A DNA stretch of 64,000 nucleotides, taken from positions 1-64,000 of the forward strand of contig QGVH01000011.1 of NCBI GenBank assembly GCA_003242735.1, given 5' to 3'. Source of the DNA: a bacterium (GTDB lineage: Bacteria > Gemmatimonadota > Gemmatimonadetes > Longimicrobiales > RSA9). Every line of letters starts with the position of its first letter. The first letter of the stretch is position 1. Below the pieces are notes generated by a model, which searched no databases, had not been told where the DNA came from, and saw only the letters and a program-made list of their open reading frames with translations. Positions 40,297 through 49,400 of the stretch are shown here, one piece after another. Both the position numbers and the translations under genes were made by a program.

Positions 40297-40302
40297 GCCG
40301 GC

Positions 40303-41811
40303 ATGTCCATCACTGCGCTCGACGCCGCCGTCATCGTCGCCTACCTGCTCGGCGTCACCGCGTTCGGGACCTGGCTCGGCCGCTCCCAGAAGGGGGCGCA
40401 GGACTACTTCTTGGGCGGCCGGGCCATCGCCTGGTGGGCGGTCTGCTTCTCCGTCGTCGCGACGGAGACCAGCGCCCTCACCTTCATCAGCGTGCCGGGC
40501 ACCGCGTACGTGTCCGACCTGTGGATGCTCCAGCTCACCCTGGGCTACCTGGTCGGGCGCATCGCGATCGCGGCGGTCCTGCTGCCCGGTTACTTCCGGG
40601 GTGAGCTCGAAACGGCCTACGCCGTGCTCGAGGGCCGCTTCGGCCTGGGCGCCCGCCGCTTCGCGTCCATCATCTTCCTGGTGACCCGCGCCTTCGCCGA
40701 CAGCGTGCGCGTGTTCGCCGCCGCGATCCCCATCTCCCTCCTGACGGGACTGCCCTACTGGCAATCGATCGTCATCACGGGGATCTTCACGCTGGTCTAC
40801 ACCTACTACGGCGGGTTGCGCGCAGTGGTCTGGGTGGACGTCATCCAGATGGGGATCTACCTGTTCGGCGGGATCGCGGCCCTCGCCGTGTTGCTCGGGC
40901 GGCTCGGCGGGTGGGAGGCGATCGCGGCGGCGGTCGAGCCGCTCGACAAGTTCCGGATCTTCCACTTCGAGGGGGGCTGGGGAGGCTTCGCCAGCGCCCA
41001 GTGGTTCTGGACCGGCCTCGTGGGCGGCGCGTTCCTCTCCATGGCGTCGCACGGCGTGGACCACCTGATCGTCCAGCGCCTGCTCGCCGCGCCCTCACTG
41101 GCCGACGCGCGCCGCGCGCTCGTCGGCAGCGGCATCCTGGTGATCGGGCAGTTCGCCCTGTTCCTGCTGGTCGGCGCCGGCCTCTATGCGTTCTACCAGG
41201 GCCGGGCCTTCGACACGCCGGACGCGATCTTCCCGACGTTCATCATCGAGCAGCTCCCGCCCGGGCTCTCGGGCTTGATCATCGCCGGGATCCTGGCCGC
41301 GATGATGTCCACGGTCTCGTCCTCGCTCAATTCGCTGGCATCCGCCACGACACACGACCTGTACGCGCCGCTCTCCGGCCGCGGGGATGATCAAGAACAC
41401 CTGATGCGCGTCGGCAGGCGCTTCACGGTCCTGTGGGCGGCGATCATCATCGGCGGCGGGATCCTGTTCCAGTTCGCGTCGCAGGGCACGCCGATCGTGG
41501 TCATCGCGCTCCAGATCGCGTCCTTCACCTACGGCGGCCTGCTCGGCGCGTTCCTGCTCGCCGTCGTTTCGCGGCGCGCCGGGCAGCGTGACGCGATCGC
41601 CGGCATGGCGGTCGCCATCGTCGTCATGACCGCGCTCTGGGCGGCCCAGCAGTTCGGCCTCATGCCCAAGGTGGTCGACACGCTCTGGTTCTCGTTGATC
41701 GGCTCCGCCATCACGGTCGCCGTCGGCTCTGCGAGCGCTGCCTTGCGGGGCGGCCGCGGCGCACGTCGGCAGCTCGAGGTGGTCGCGGGCGCCGATCCAC
41801 GATCGAGATGA
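40303..41811 (+). CDS. Sodium:solute symporter (SSS family)
   Basis: The 502-residue inner-membrane protein has about 13 segments and the SSS signature: Y-F-L-G-G-R, W-W-A-V-C-F-S-V-V-A-T-E-T-S, Y-T-Y-Y-G-G-L-R-A-V-V-W-V-D-V-I-Q, and the M-M-S-T-V-S-S-S-L-N-S sodium-site region. In this cluster the expected cargo is an amino sugar released from peptidoglycan (MurNAc or GlcNAc) rather than glucose or proline; this is inference from context. It begins six bases after the NagB fusion and its stop overlaps the kinase start. Confidence 0.88.
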   Translation: MSITALDAAVIVAYLLGVTAFGTWLGRSQKGAQDYFLGGRAIAWWAVCFSVVATETSALTFISVPGTAYVSDLWMLQLTLGYLVGRIAIAAVLLPGYFRGELETAYAVLEGRFGLGARRFASIIFLVTRAFADSVRVFAAAIPISLLTGLPYWQSIVITGIFTLVYTYYGGLRAVVWVDVIQMGIYLFGGIAALAVLLGRLGGWEAIAAAVEPLDKFRIFHFEGGWGGFASAQWFWTGLVGGAFLSMASHGVDHLIVQRLLAAPSLADARRALVGSGILVIGQFALFLLVGAGLYAFYQGRAFDTPDAIFPTFIIEQLPPGLSGLIIAGILAAMMSTVSSSLNSLASATTHDLYAPLSGRGDDQEHLMRVGRRFTVLWAAIIIGGGILFQFASQGTPIVVIALQIASFTYGGLLGAFLLAVVSRRAGQRDAIAGMAVAIVVMTALWAAQQFGLMPKVVDTLWFSLIGSAITVAVGSASAALRGGRGARRQLEVVAGADPRSR

Positions 41812-42770
41812 GCCCCGGTCCTCGCCCTCGCCCCTGTCCGGGCCCCGACGCGGTGTACCTCGGCCTCGACGGAGGCGGCACCAACACCACGGTCGTGGCG
41901 ACGGACGCCGCCGGACGAGAGCTCGCGCGCGTCCGCGGCGGTGCCGGGATCGTGAACCCGGCGGACCCCGGCGCCCGGGCGGGGACGCTCGCAGAGCTCG
42001 CCCGCCGCACGCTGGAGGCGGCCGGCGCCGCCGCACCCGCCGCCGCGCTCTGCTGTGCGCTCGCCGGTGCGGGGCGCGAGGCCGAACGTCGCGCCATCCG
42101 GGAGGCGCTCGCCCGCCACGCGGTGGCCCGGGAGATCCGCGTCGTCGGCGACATCGAGGCCGCCTTCCACGACGCCTTCGCCGCCGGGCCCGGCCTGCTC
42201 ATCATCGCCGGCACCGGCTCCATCGCGTGGGGCCGCGCCGAGGACGGACGCACCGCCCGCGTCGGCGGCTGGGGGCACGTGCTCGGCGATGAGGGCAGTG
42301 GTTACGCCGTGGGACTCGCCGCCCTGCGCGCCGTGGTCCGGGCCCACGACGGCCGCGCTCCCGGGACCGCGCTACGGGAACCCGTGTTGAGGCACGCGGG
42401 CGTGGATGCGCCGGAGGGGCTCATTGCCTGGGCCGCAGCCGCGACCAAGGCAGACATCGCCGCGCTCACCCCCCACGTCGCCACCACCGCGGCGGCGGGC
42501 GACGCGGTCGCCGCCGGCATCCTGCGCGCCGCTGCTGAGGAGCTCGCCGCCCACGCCCGCGCCCTCTACCGGCGGCTGGGCCCGTGGGCCGAGCCGGCCC
42601 CCGTCGCCCTCACCGGCGGTCTCCTCGCGCCCGGCGGCCCGCTCCGCGAGGCGACCGCCGCGGCGCTCCGGGCCCTCGAGCTCCCGCTCCGCTTGCTCGA
42701 CAGCACCGTGGACGCGGCCCGCGGTGCGGCGGCGCTCGCGCGGGGCGCCGCGCCGCCCGCTCGAGCCTGA
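41808..42770 (+). CDS. BadF/BadG/BcrA/BcrD-family amino-sugar kinase (MurK/GlcNAc kinase-like)
   Basis: The 320-residue ASKHA-fold enzyme has phosphate-1 Y-L-G-L-D-G-G-G-T-N-T, phosphate-2 L-L-I-I-A-G-T-G-S-I-A-W-G, and adenosine motif A-L-T-G-G-L-L. The general base sits in V-V-G-D-I-E-A-A. This family includes N-acetylglucosamine kinase and MurK, which phosphorylates MurNAc and GlcNAc at carbon 6 or 1. Beside a symporter and a NagB fusion it should make the substrate of the deaminase. A Pro-rich stretch precedes the domain. Its stop ends the operon and is followed by a perfect 18-bp hairpin. Confidence 0.87.
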   Translation: MSPGPRPRPCPGPDAVYLGLDGGGTNTTVVATDAAGRELARVRGGAGIVNPADPGARAGTLAELARRTLEAAGAAAPAAALCCALAGAGREAERRAIREALARHAVAREIRVVGDIEAAFHDAFAAGPGLLIIAGTGSIAWGRAEDGRTARVGGWGHVLGDEGSGYAVGLAALRAVVRAHDGRAPGTALREPVLRHAGVDAPEGLIAWAAAATKADIAALTPHVATTAAAGDAVAAGILRAAAEELAAHARALYRRLGPWAEPAPVALTGGLLAPGGPLREATAAALRALELPLRLLDSTVDAARGAAALARGAAPPARA

Positions 42771-42789
42771 CCGGGCACACCCCTCCTCG

Positions 42790-42829
42790 GGTCCTGGAGA
42801 GGGCCGCTCGGGCGGCCCTCTCCAGGACC
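42790..42829. terminator. 18-bp perfect hairpin after the amino-sugar operon
   Basis: Arms 42790-42807 and 42812-42829 pair perfectly over 18 bases around a TCGG tetraloop, starting 20 bases after the kinase stop. No U-tract follows. It is the strongest stem in the window and is probably the terminator of the cluster, though it could instead protect the message 3' end. Confidence 0.7.
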
Positions 42830-43282
42830 GACAGCCGCCCATCCCCCGTCACAAAACGGAAGGGTCGCGCGTTCTAAGGCTGAACCGAGGTCGGGAACAA
42901 CGCTGCCGCCCGAGTGGCTGCAGCAGTCATTGTGTTTGGATCGGATCGGCGCCGTGGCTCGGCCCGGGGCGTCCACTTGCCTCTTGACAGGAGTTCGGTC
43001 TGGGCGTAAGTGTAGGTGCCAATCCGACCAAGCCTCAGGAGAGCCGCTTTCGAGGCCACTCACCAACATTCCTGACGCCGGGAGAGGCGATCACGAGGCG
43101 CCTTGTTCCGAAACTCGTTCAGAGAGCGCGAATTGCGTGCTTTTCGTTCGGACGTCTGTTCGCTTTCCAATTCTTCGTCGTTGGTATACGAAGGACCCGT
43201 GTGCCCGGGCGCCACGTCCGCGCATCGGCGCCCGGGGGTCGGATCGCCGGTCCGTCATCCGTATCTCCTCAAGGAGGGAACC
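42830..43282 (+). promoter_or_regulatory. Promoter and leader region of the SusC-like gene
   Basis: About 450 bases between the terminator and the receptor gene contain no convincing gene and are less G+C-rich than the surroundings. A good sigma-70-type box pair is TTGACA (42984-42989) and TAAGTG (43007-43012), spaced by 17. A second TATACG (43185-43190) has only a weak -35. A 10-bp perfect hairpin, 43204-43213 with 43227-43236, lies between the second -10 and the ribosome site AAGGAGGG (about 43271-43278). Confidence 0.45.
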
Positions 43283-46200
43283 GTGACGCAACGCTACGTC
43301 CTGGCCGGCGCGGTCGCCGCGTTACTGCTGGCGTTCGGCGCCTTCGCCCCGCCGGTCCACGCTCAAACCGGCAAGTTGACCGGACTCGTGACGGACCAGC
43401 AGACGGGCGAGCCCCTGGCCGGCGTCCAGGTGACCATCGAGGAGTTGAGACGGAGCACGCTCACGGGCGAGAACGGTCGTTACTTCATGATCAACATCCC
43501 GCCCGGGACGTACACCGTCACGGCGCAGATCATCGGCTACGCGACGGTGCGCAAGGAGAACATCTCGATCACGATCGACGTGACGCGCACGGTCGACTTC
43601 GAGATGACCAGCGAGGCGCTGGCCGTCTCGCCGGTCGTCGTCGAGGTGGAGCGCGTCCCGCTGATCGAGACGTCCGCGGCGGGGAGCTCGAGCACGCTCA
43701 CCACGGCGGAGGTCAACACCCTGCCCGTGACCAGCGTCGAGGGCGCTCTGGCGTTGAAGCAGGGTTTCCTCCAGGTCCCGCAGAACACGGACATCATCGC
43801 GTTCACGGACACGCGCCGGAATCCCATTGAGCCGCTCCAGATCCGTGGCGGCCGGGTGGGCGAGACGCTCACCCTGATCGACGGCATCCCGGTCAACAAC
43901 TTCGTGTTCGGCGGCCCGGCGATCACGATCAACCGGAAGTACGTCCAGCAGATCGAGTACCAGCGCGGCGGCCTCGAGCCCCAGTACGGCAACGCCCTCT
44001 CGGGGATCGTGAACGTCGCGACCAAGGAGGGGTCGCGGGAGCTCGAGGGCTCGTTCGAGTACCAGACCTCGTCGCTGGGCGGGGCCCTGGGCAACCGTCA
44101 CGACGAGCTGCTGGGCTACAGTCTGTTCGAAGGCCACCTGAGCGGCCCCGTCCCGGGGACGGGCGAGCGGCTGCGCTTCGTCATCGCGGGGCGCAACAAG
44201 TACTCGGCCGACCAGGTGCACGAGTACGACAACGACGTCTTCCGGCCGGACCGGCCGCCGCAGGGCCTCAACACGCCGCACCCGCTGGATGTCATCGCGG
44301 GCTGGAGGGCGGACGGCTACGACAGCGAGGGTGACCTGTTCGCCAAGCTGACGTTCGAGGCGTCGCCCACGGCCAAGTTGAGCTTCTCGGTGCTCGACTA
44401 CTACCGGCAGCGCATGCCGTTCGACTTCGCCTACCTGCTGACGGGCTTCAACCCGTCGGACGAGTGCGTCAAGCTCGGCGTGGACCGCGACGTCTGCGAC
44501 GCGTACTACGGCACGGCGGGGCAGACGCCGCAGGGCTACGGCCGTTACGAGTTCATCGCGCGCTCGTCCATCCGGCTGGACCGGCGCCTCTACACGCTCA
44601 AGTGGGACCACACGCTGAACCGGACCCGCTACACGCTCGCGGCCGGGCTCTTCGACCAGGAGCGCCTGACCTGCAACTACCTGGACGGCGTCTGCCTCGA
44701 GGACCGGTTCGCGGACACCAACTTCACGGGCCGGTTCGTCGCGCCGGGGATCACGGCGTTCCACCCGGCGGCGGGGACGGACGAGTTCTACGGGGGTGAG
44801 AAGCTCCGGACCCTGGTGGCGCGGGCGGACGTCGAGTCCCAGATCACGGACCACCACAACATCCAGGCCGGCGTCTACTACGAGCGCCACGACCTGGACT
44901 ACCACGAGGTCCGCAACCGCGGCACCAACGACGTGATCGCGGTGCCGACCGACTACACGGCGAAGCCCTGGAACGCCGCGTTCTACGTGCAGGACGAGAT
45001 CGAGTACGACTTCGTGACGGTGCGCCTGGGCTTCCGCTTCGACTATGGTCGGGCGGGCGGCCTCTTCTTCGCGGACCCGCTCGATCCGACCAACGGCACC
45101 ACGGCGCGTGACGTGTGCGAGAACCCGCTGGCGTTCCAGAACGTGCGGGTCCGGGTGCCCAACGAGTCCGGCACGGGCACGCGGGTGGTCCAGATGTCGG
45201 CCGATCCGTCGTGGACGTGGGAGTACTGCTCGCATCCGGACAACCGGGACGTCCTGGCGGAGGCCGCGCGGATCGCGAGCCATGACGACTTCGGCGAGTC
45301 GTCGCTGCGGAAGCAGTTCTCGCCGCGGATCCAGCTCTCGTTCCCGGTGACCGAGACGTCCAACTTCTTCTTCAATTTCGGCCGCTACTCGCAGAACCCG
45401 CTGCTCAACAACATCTACCAGGGCACGGGGATCGGCACGCCGTTGGAGGGTGTGCCGGGCGGCCCGCGCATCTTCTCCACGTCGTACACGATCGACTGGA
45501 TCGGGAACCCGCATCTCCTGGTGGAGCGCACCGACGCCTACGAGATCGGGTTCCAGGCCGCGATCAACGACGAGTACTCGTTCCAGACGGTGTTCTTCAC
45601 GAAGGACCAGTTCGGTCTGACGGGCCTCCAGGAGGGTGGCCGCAACGTCACCGATCCGGGTGCCACGTACGGCACCAACATCCCGCGCTACTGGGTCCTG
45701 GTGAACAAGGACTTCCAGACGGTGCGGGGCTTCGAGATCGGCGTGCAGCGTCGCCTCTCTGGGTACTGGGGGTTCGACCTGAACTACACGTTCTCGCGGG
45801 CCACGACGAACGCGGCCGCACCCGAGCGTGAGGCGCAGGGTGTGATCGAGGAGGGCGATCCGCAGGCGCGGATCGAGTTCCCGTCGCCGATCGACCGGCC
45901 GCACGTCTTCAACGGCGTGCTGCGTTTCCAGGTCGGGCGGGAGACGCCGGACATTCCGTTCGGGAACTGGCTGCGGCACACGATGGCGGCCGTCACCATC
46001 CGGGCGGCGAGCGGGTTCCCGTACACGCCGACCACGACGTTCACGGGGATCGGCGAGAACGCCCAGCTCGCCCGGAACTCGGCGCGCGCGCCCGCGACGT
46101 TCCAGCTGGACCTGCTGGCGCGGAAGGAGTGGGAGGTGGGCAACCTCCGCTACGGTGTGTTCGCGCGCGTCGTCAACCTGACCGACCGCATCAACTGCGT

Positions 46201-46366
46201 CCAGGTCTACGTCTCCTCGGGCAACTGCATCGCAGGGACGGTGGACCAGAGCCGCGAGCGGCACGGCAACACGGTCGGCGAGGGTGCGAACTCGACCTAC
46301 TTCGATCGGCCGTACTACATCGGCGAGCGCCGCAGCATCAACGCGGGCGTGACCATCAACTTCTGA
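43283..46366 (+). CDS. SusC/RagA-like TonB-dependent receptor
   Basis: The 1027-residue outer-membrane protein has a signal peptide (cleavage about V-H-A-Q), then a carboxypeptidase-regulatory-like domain (about residues 30-110, with L-T-G-L-V-T-D-Q-Q-T-G-E-P-L-A-G-V), a plug domain (about 130-260), and a beta-barrel ending V-T-I-N-F. Plug features include I-Q-I-R-G-G-R-V-G-E and N-A-L-S-G-I-V-N-V. Receptors of this type import large substrates with energy from TonB. No susD gene follows, so the usual SusCD pair is absent. The GTG start follows AAGGAGGG. A nested hairpin lies just after the stop. Confidence 0.9.
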   Translation: MTQRYVLAGAVAALLLAFGAFAPPVHAQTGKLTGLVTDQQTGEPLAGVQVTIEELRRSTLTGENGRYFMINIPPGTYTVTAQIIGYATVRKENISITIDVTRTVDFEMTSEALAVSPVVVEVERVPLIETSAAGSSSTLTTAEVNTLPVTSVEGALALKQGFLQVPQNTDIIAFTDTRRNPIEPLQIRGGRVGETLTLIDGIPVNNFVFGGPAITINRKYVQQIEYQRGGLEPQYGNALSGIVNVATKEGSRELEGSFEYQTSSLGGALGNRHDELLGYSLFEGHLSGPVPGTGERLRFVIAGRNKYSADQVHEYDNDVFRPDRPPQGLNTPHPLDVIAGWRADGYDSEGDLFAKLTFEASPTAKLSFSVLDYYRQRMPFDFAYLLTGFNPSDECVKLGVDRDVCDAYYGTAGQTPQGYGRYEFIARSSIRLDRRLYTLKWDHTLNRTRYTLAAGLFDQERLTCNYLDGVCLEDRFADTNFTGRFVAPGITAFHPAAGTDEFYGGEKLRTLVARADVESQITDHHNIQAGVYYERHDLDYHEVRNRGTNDVIAVPTDYTAKPWNAAFYVQDEIEYDFVTVRLGFRFDYGRAGGLFFADPLDPTNGTTARDVCENPLAFQNVRVRVPNESGTGTRVVQMSADPSWTWEYCSHPDNRDVLAEAARIASHDDFGESSLRKQFSPRIQLSFPVTETSNFFFNFGRYSQNPLLNNIYQGTGIGTPLEGVPGGPRIFSTSYTIDWIGNPHLLVERTDAYEIGFQAAINDEYSFQTVFFTKDQFGLTGLQEGGRNVTDPGATYGTNIPRYWVLVNKDFQTVRGFEIGVQRRLSGYWGFDLNYTFSRATTNAAAPEREAQGVIEEGDPQARIEFPSPIDRPHVFNGVLRFQVGRETPDIPFGNWLRHTMAAVTIRAASGFPYTPTTTFTGIGENAQLARNSARAPATFQLDLLARKEWEVGNLRYGVFARVVNLTDRINCVQVYVSSGNCIAGTVDQSRERHGNTVGEGANSTYFDRPYYIGERRSINAGVTINF

Positions 46367-46382
46367 GCCGGATCTGGGGGCG

Positions 46383-46422
46383 GGGACCGGGGGGGCGCAC
46401 GTAGGCGCCGTCGCCCGGTCCC
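46383..46422. other. Intercistronic nested hairpin
   Basis: An outer 9-bp stem (46383-46391 with 46414-46422, GGGACCGGG) encloses a 5-bp stem (46394-46398 with 46405-46409, GGCGC). It sits between the receptor stop and the ribosome site of the next gene, in a 91-base gap. Such hairpins usually give different expression of adjacent genes by attenuation or by protecting the upstream message. Confidence 0.55.
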
Positions 46423-46457
46423 GCGCCAACGGCGAGGCCATTGGAATCTGGGAGACC

Positions 46458-49400
46458 ATGATGAATCGCTACATCCGTTCGACCGGGACACGCGCCGCAG
46501 TGCGGGGGCTCGTGTTCGTGGTGACGGCGGGCGTCCTCGCGGCGGCAGCGCGCGATGTCGCGGCCCAGGAAACGTACCGTGGGTACCCGGTCCAAAGGGT
46601 GGATTTCGTCTCGGCCGGCGGTGACCCCAACACGCCGGACCTGGACCTGCGCGCCCGGCGTTCGCCGTTCCGGCTGCGGGCGATGAACGACGTCGCGTTC
46701 AGCGGCATGCGCATGGCCGGGACGTTCAACTATTTCATGTCGAACGCCGGCCCGGGCGATTACAACTACGACCCGGGTTACCTGGGGTACCTGCTGCATC
46801 GCGGCGGGTGGCGGCACAACTTCTTCGAGATCACGTTCATGGCCGGCACGCCGCGGAGCACGTGGGTGAAGTACCGCGACGTCATCCCGAGCCTCCAGAA
46901 CATCGCCAACGAGGACGGCTACTCGGCCGCGATGAACGGCATCCTCCTCTCGGGGATGCAGAACTTCGCCGCCGCGGACGGCACGCTGGGCGCGCTGTTC
47001 TCCGGCGTGGCGAGCACCTCGGATGGGAGCTGCCGGGACCACAGCGCCACTCTGGGTGGACAGCTCGATGCGGGCGTGACGCTGCTGGCCGGGAGCAACT
47101 GCCCCGAGACCTGGCCGAGCGGCGGCTGGCAGGGCAGCCCGCTGATCACGGCCGAGGGCTGGGCCGAGTACTTCAACCGCGCCGGGCACGACTTCCGGTT
47201 CGACTGGTGGGCGGTGCCGGAGGACCTGCACACGCCGGGCTTCATCGGCAGCTTCCAGACGTACGGCCGCATCAGCGACTTCTACGCGGAGCGGCTCGCC
47301 GACTACGGCAGCGTCATCCCCAACGGCAGCGGCAAGCCGGTCAAGGAAGGCTACCCGTTGGGTCTGGAGATCGACTTCGACGCCTTCTCCTTCACGCTCC
47401 CGTCGGTCGCGAACGCCGTCTTCTGGCAGGCGAAGATCACGAACGCGTCCGAGAAGGTCTACGGCGTCGGCATCGACTACGACTCGCTCTACATCGGCTT
47501 CTCGCCGCAGCCGTCGAACACCATCCAGGAAACGGCCACGTACTACGAGCCGCAGAACGGCTCTGTCCGCTGGGTGAACAACGGGGTGCACCCGGGCTGC
47601 AACGGCGCGCGGGTCGTTTCGGGGGTGTCGTCGTGCCTGACGAGCGGCGACCGCGGGTTCTACTGGGGCGCCACCCAAATGATCATCCTCAAGTCCCCGA
47701 TCGGCGACCTGAGGAACAAGCTGTTCACCACGCCCGGCTCGCCGTTCTACGACCCGACGCATCCCGCGGCGGGTGACACGATCACGTTCAACCACGGCCA
47801 CATCTGCGGCTACGGCGGCTGCGCCGCGACGACGCTGCTGACCGGCCGCGACCGCCGGCGGTTCGGCATGCTCTCCTCCACGGAGGTGAACGTGCTGGAC
47901 GGCCGTGCGCCGGCCTCGCTGAGCGCGACGGAGTACTGGCGGACGTTCTACAGCAAGGACTACCCGTCGCGGACGGGCTTCAACCGCTACGTGCCGGGCG
48001 ACTGGACGTACAGCAACCGGCCGCCGGGGGCGCCCGTCGGTCCGGATACGCTCTACCTGGACACCTGCTCGGGTGAGAACGTGCCGCCCGAGGTGGCGTG
48101 CGTGGTGACCTGGTCCGACACGCTTCCCGGTGGGCTGAACAACCGGTACGGCAACGTGCAGGTCGTCGGCATCGGGCCGTTCCCGCTCAAGGCCGGCGAG
48201 TCCACGGGTGTGGTCATCTCCGTCATGGGCGCCCCGGACTCGATCGGGATCGAGGATCTCCAGAAGTCCGTCATCGACCTGTACATGAACTTCTGGCTGA
48301 GCCCGCAGCCGCCGGCGACCGCGGCGGGCGTCGTGAACCTGCCGGACGGGCGGGTCCACCGGAACGAGCCGCTCGCCATCGTCGCGACCAACGTCACCGC
48401 GGGCGACATCAACACCGCACAGGTGACGCTGTTCCTCAACGACGGTGCCGAGAACTGGGTCGATCCCTTCCTGATCGACTATTACAAGAAGCTGGTGGAC
48501 GCGACCCCGGGGACCGCGCTGGCCACGCTGCGGGACCTGAACCCGTGGCTGGCGGACAGCGTGCTGGCCCGGGCGTTCAACAACCTCGAGGCGATCTACA
48601 TCTACAAGTCCTGCAACGGCGGGACGTCCTGGACGGATGACCAGGACTGCGCCGGGGACGAAGCCGTGGACGAGCGGGGCAACCCGGTCGGCAACGGGTG
48701 GCGTCCGGCGCAGATCATCACCGCCGGCGCGGATGGGTCGCTGCCGAACATCTGGACGGACACCAACGTCCGGCCCGGCGTGACGTACCTCTACTCGATC
48801 TCGACGCTCTCCCGGGGCGCCGAGTGGCCGGTGCTGAACGTCGACGCGGACGGCGACACGGTCGTGACGGTGGTCCAGATCGCGCCGAAGCTGCTCGCGC
48901 CGCTCTCCGCGTCCACGAGCGACCCGAACGTGGCGAGCGTCTACGTGCCGATCAGCCTGGTCGCGGGCGGCGAGCGCGCGACCGCCACGTTCCCGGAGGA
49001 CGGGCAGGTCGGGCCGGCCCGCGTGCCGTACCATCCGATCTCCGCTCGCGTGGCCGGTGAACCGGAGTCCGCGGCCACGTACCGCGTGGTCTTCGGCGAT
49101 GCGTTCACGATCCGGCAGGGACCGGACGGCGTCGTCGTCGAGGTCGAGCGCGTCTCCGGGACGGAGACGTTCACCCACCCGAACCGGGACATCGTGACGA
49201 TCCATTACGCGGCGGGCGATACCGCCGTCACCACGACGACGTCCGGCGAGACGACGACCACGAACCTGCGGCGGCTGGGCATCGTCGTGGTCCGGAGCGA
49301 CGGCGCGCCGCTGCTGGTTTCGACCGAGCTGACGGGCGATGCGGCGACGCCGGGCACGTTCATCGCGCGGAGCGACTTCCCGAACTTCACGCTGTCCGTG

